Assembly (NCBI GenBank): GCA_934444735.1
Contig: CAKSDE010000009.1
Span: 53,672-117,671, forward strand
DNA length: 64,000 nucleotides
Source of the DNA: an uncultured Clostridia bacterium
GTDB lineage: Bacteria > Bacillota > Clostridia > UBA1381
Direction of reading: 5' to 3'
Shown: positions 62,211 to 64,000 of the stretch, piece by piece
Layout of the letters: every line of letters starts with the position of its first letter
Numbering within the stretch: position 1 is the stretch's first letter
The notes under the pieces: generated by a model
The model's database searches: none
Told to the model about the DNA's origin: nothing
What the model saw: the letters and a program-made list of their open reading frames with translations, nothing else
Translations under genes and position numbers: made by a program

Positions 62211-62312
62211 GTCTTTTTTTATAAATTTTTCATTTTATTTTTATATTTAAATTCATTCAAAACGGGACATACTTAAAAAAGAACTAAAAAAACAAAAAAT
62301 GAGGGATAACAT

Positions 62313-63563
62313 ATGGCTGAAATAATTGTAAAACAAAACGGCGGACTTCACGGGAACGTCAATATAAGCGGTTCAAAAAACGCGTCACTCCCGATTTTGG
62401 CGGCGTGTCTTTTAAGCGACGGCAAAAAACGTATATCTAATATTCCCGAATTAAGCGACATTGATACAATGTGTCTGCTTTTGGAGGAATCGGGTGCAAA
62501 AACCGAAAAATGCGAAAATTACATTGATATAGACTGTGCTAAAATTACAAATAAGCTTTCCGAATACAGTCTTGTCAACAAGCTGCGCGGCTCATTTCTT
62601 CTCGCCGGGCCGCTTCTGGCACGAAAAGGCAGGGTGAAAATCCCTCTTCCCGGCGGCTGTCCTATCGGCACACGCCCGATTGATCTGCACCTAAAGGGCT
62701 TTGCCGCGCTCGGCGCCGATATATCACAAGGACACGGATATGTCGATATAAAAGCAAAAAAGCTCGTCGGCAACAAAATCTACCTCGATTTTCCCAGTGT
62801 TGGCGCAACAGAGAACATCTTAATGGCAGCAGTCTGCGCACAAGGTGAAACGATAATAGAAAATGCGGCGACCGAGCCGGAAATTGTAGATCTGGCGGAT
62901 TTTTTAAATAAGCAGGGCGCGCACATTTCTGGTGCCGGCAGCGATACAATAATAATCTCGGGAGTATCCGAGCTTTCCCCTGCCGACTACAGTGTTATCC
63001 CCGACAGGATAGAAGCCGGCACCTTTATGACCGCCTTTGCCATAACAAAAGGTAAAGGTACGGTATCGCACATAAACTGCGAGCATATAAAACCGGTCGC
63101 GGCAAAGCTTTCGGAAATGGGTGTAGATGTAAAATGTTATGAAGATAAAATCGAAATAGACGCTCAAAACTCAATTCACACAGCCGATATAAAAACCATG
63201 CCCTTCCCCGGTTTCCCGACCGATATGCAAGCTCCTTTTTCCGCTCTTTTGTGCGTCACGCACGGCACAGGAATTGTAGTGGAAACAGTTTTTGAAAACC
63301 GTTTTCTGCACATGGGCGAGTTAAGCCGCATGGGCGCACACATAAAAATCGACGGACGAACATCGGTCATCGAGGGAGTAAAATCGCTCACCGGCGCACA
63401 CGTAAATGCGATGGATCTTCGCGGCGGCGCGGCTCTTGCATTAGCGGGAATGGCGGCAAAAGGCGAAACAACAATAGGCGGTATTGAGCATATCCGCCGC
63501 GGATACGAGCATTTCTGCGACAAGCTCCGCTCAATCGGTGCGGATATAGCCATGTGTGAATAG
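62313..63563 (+). CDS. murA: UDP-N-acetylglucosamine 1-carboxyvinyltransferase MurA
   Basis: MurA adds enolpyruvate to UDP-GlcNAc, the first committed step of peptidoglycan synthesis. The 416 residues start with ISGSKNASLPILAACLL (Lys22 and Asn23 are conserved). They contain the active-site Cys116 in PLPGGCPIGTRPIDLHL, the target of fosfomycin, and end with the ALAGMAAKGETTIGGIEHI block. Length and motifs are standard. AGGGATAACAT precedes the ATG. It lies divergent from the fapR operon and 86 bases before tRNA-Pro. No clear terminator separates it from the tRNA promoter. Confidence 0.96.
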   Translation: MAEIIVKQNGGLHGNVNISGSKNASLPILAACLLSDGKKRISNIPELSDIDTMCLLLEESGAKTEKCENYIDIDCAKITNKLSEYSLVNKLRGSFLLAGPLLARKGRVKIPLPGGCPIGTRPIDLHLKGFAALGADISQGHGYVDIKAKKLVGNKIYLDFPSVGATENILMAAVCAQGETIIENAATEPEIVDLADFLNKQGAHISGAGSDTIIISGVSELSPADYSVIPDRIEAGTFMTAFAITKGKGTVSHINCEHIKPVAAKLSEMGVDVKCYEDKIEIDAQNSIHTADIKTMPFPGFPTDMQAPFSALLCVTHGTGIVVETVFENRFLHMGELSRMGAHIKIDGRTSVIEGVKSLTGAHVNAMDLRGGAALALAGMAAKGETTIGGIEHIRRGYEHFCDKLRSIGADIAMCE

Positions 63564-63606
63564 ATCTATGAAACTTTAATAATTATAAAAATTTCTTTTT
63601 TAGGAC

Positions 63607-63635
63607 TTGACAAATATCGCCATGCGTGGTATAAT
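63607..63635 (+). promoter_or_regulatory. Consensus promoter of tRNA-Pro with extended minus-10
   Basis: TTGACA (63607-63612), 17 bases, TATAAT (63630-63635), preceded by TGG so that an extended minus-10 (TGnTATAAT) is also present. It is among the strongest promoters in the window, as expected for a tRNA gene. The start falls near 63642. Confidence 0.85.
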
Positions 63636-63649
63636 AATAAGCGTTCAAT

Positions 63650-63725
63650 CGGGGTGTAGCGCAGGTGGTAGCGCACTTGACTGGGGGTCAAGGTGCCGCA
63701 GGTTCAAGTCCTGTCACTCCGACCA
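63650..63725 (+). tRNA. tRNA-Pro, anticodon GGG
   Basis: The 76 bases fold as a full tRNA. Acceptor arms are CGGGGTG and CACTCCG with one G-U pair; the D arm is GCGC...GCGC. The anticodon stem CTTGA/TCAAG encloses the loop CTGGGGG with anticodon GGG followed by G37, as usual for proline. The T arm is CAGG-TTCAAGT-CCTG, with discriminator A and an encoded CCA end. It is transcribed from its own strong promoter. Confidence 0.95.
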
Positions 63726-63734
63726 TAATCTAAG

Positions 63735-63775
63735 ACCGCATAAATGCTTGAAAATATAGTGTTTATGCGGTTTTT
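63735..63775 (+). terminator. Terminator of tRNA-Pro
   Basis: ACCGCATAAA (63735-63744) pairs with TTTATGCGGT (63762-63771) and is followed by TTTT. Confidence 0.8.
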
Positions 63776-64000
63776 CATTACTTTGTACACTGCCTGACAC
63801 TGTCACAAAATGCCTTAAAGTGTCAATATGAGGTTGTCAAAAAGGTTGTCAAAATCGGAGTGAATATGATACAAAATAAATATCCACCCGCATAGCGGGT
63901 GGTATTTCATTTTCGGGCATAGTCCTAATACTACTGGCAACGCACAAGTGCGTCTTTTATTGGCCTGCCAGCCGTGCAACTTCTACTTACTTACCCATAA
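63776..64000. other. Right-edge non-coding region with TGTCA repeats and hairpins
   Basis: No gene is seen in these 225 bases. From 63795 to 63854 the pentamer TGTCA or its complement occurs repeatedly, ending in two exact tandem copies of AGGTTGTCAAAA (63831-63842 and 63843-63854). At 63884-63902 the hairpin CCACCCGC-ATA-GCGGGTGG is followed by T-rich sequence. At about 63935-63950 a second, smaller hairpin ACGCA...TGCGT is followed by CTTTT. Position after a tRNA gene makes an integration-site flank plausible, but the window ends before any integrase or element could be seen. Confidence 0.5.

Noticed and set aside
1..64000. CRISPR array, rRNA operon, toxin-antitoxin or transposase genes
   Set aside because: No regularly spaced direct repeats with unique spacers, no rRNA sequence, and no recognisable transposase or toxin-antitoxin pair were found in either strand.

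Overview
The window looks like a chromosomal segment of a low-to-moderate GC Gram-positive anaerobe of the class Clostridia. The reasons are gene content and order: mraZ-rsmH at the left edge; dnaG-rpoD-prmA; a SpoIVFB-like sporulation protease; a FapR-controlled fatty acid/phospholipid operon running into rnc-smc-ftsY; SLH-domain surface proteins; a YesN/YesM two-component pair; FabK instead of FabI; and consensus sigma-A promoters with strong AGGAGG-type ribosome binding sites. UGA is used as a normal stop. SLH-anchored carbohydrate-active proteins recall plant-polysaccharide-degrading gut Clostridia, but no species can be named from sequence alone.

Layout. 1-1283 (minus): start of the division/cell-wall cluster, with a promoter and a TGGG-N5-TGGG pair that fits MraZ autoregulation. 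1569-2126 (plus): unknown two-helix membrane protein. 2180-2542: a perfect consensus promoter (TTGACA-N17-TATAAT) in front of a highly structured, non-coding stretch that ends at a bidirectional terminator, a good candidate for an unassigned RNA gene. 2684-6530 (minus): dnaG-rpoD-prmA. 6693-13624: flavodoxin-like reductase, SpoIVFB-like protease, MATE exporter (plus), a galactose-binding-like protein, MgtC-like protein and HtpG. 13717-16225 (minus): an operon of two related single-pass surface proteins flanking a hemolysin-III-type membrane protein. 16383-17120: sugar nucleotidyltransferase.

17300-40651 is the accessory heart of the window. Five very large secreted proteins (860-1875 residues) and a solute-binding lipoprotein are encoded on the minus strand, divergently from a YesN-type response regulator and a YesM-type histidine kinase. 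Two of the large proteins are right-handed beta-helix enzymes that resemble the GH141-type fold. Six copies of one shared ~220-residue module are spread over three of the proteins, and one protein ends in SLH repeats that would attach it to the cell wall. No transporter permease accompanies the lipoprotein. The simplest reading is a surface polysaccharide-binding and -processing locus switched on by YesM/YesN. Next to it lie a YD-repeat protein gene broken by an in-frame TGA (40765-42009) and another secreted stalk-domain protein (42123-43580).

43634-47932 (minus): HD-domain protein, recX, rimO, pgsA and a TtcA-like tRNA thiolase. 48464-62110 (minus): one long run fapR-plsX-fabH-fabK-fabD-fabG-acpP-fabF-rnc-(radical SAM)-smc-ftsY-(Dabb protein), preceded by a promoter and a FapR-like palindrome. 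62313-63563 (plus): murA. 63650-63725 (plus): tRNA-Pro(GGG) with an extended-minus-10 consensus promoter, followed by a cluster of TGTCA repeats that could mark an integration site at the right edge.

Across the intergenic spaces runs a family of at least eight related repeats with GGGGAT...ATCCCC ends (about 25 to 337 bp). Several are associated with terminators built from a recurring GGCTGTTTAAA hairpin. No rRNA, CRISPR array or recognisable transposase gene was found.
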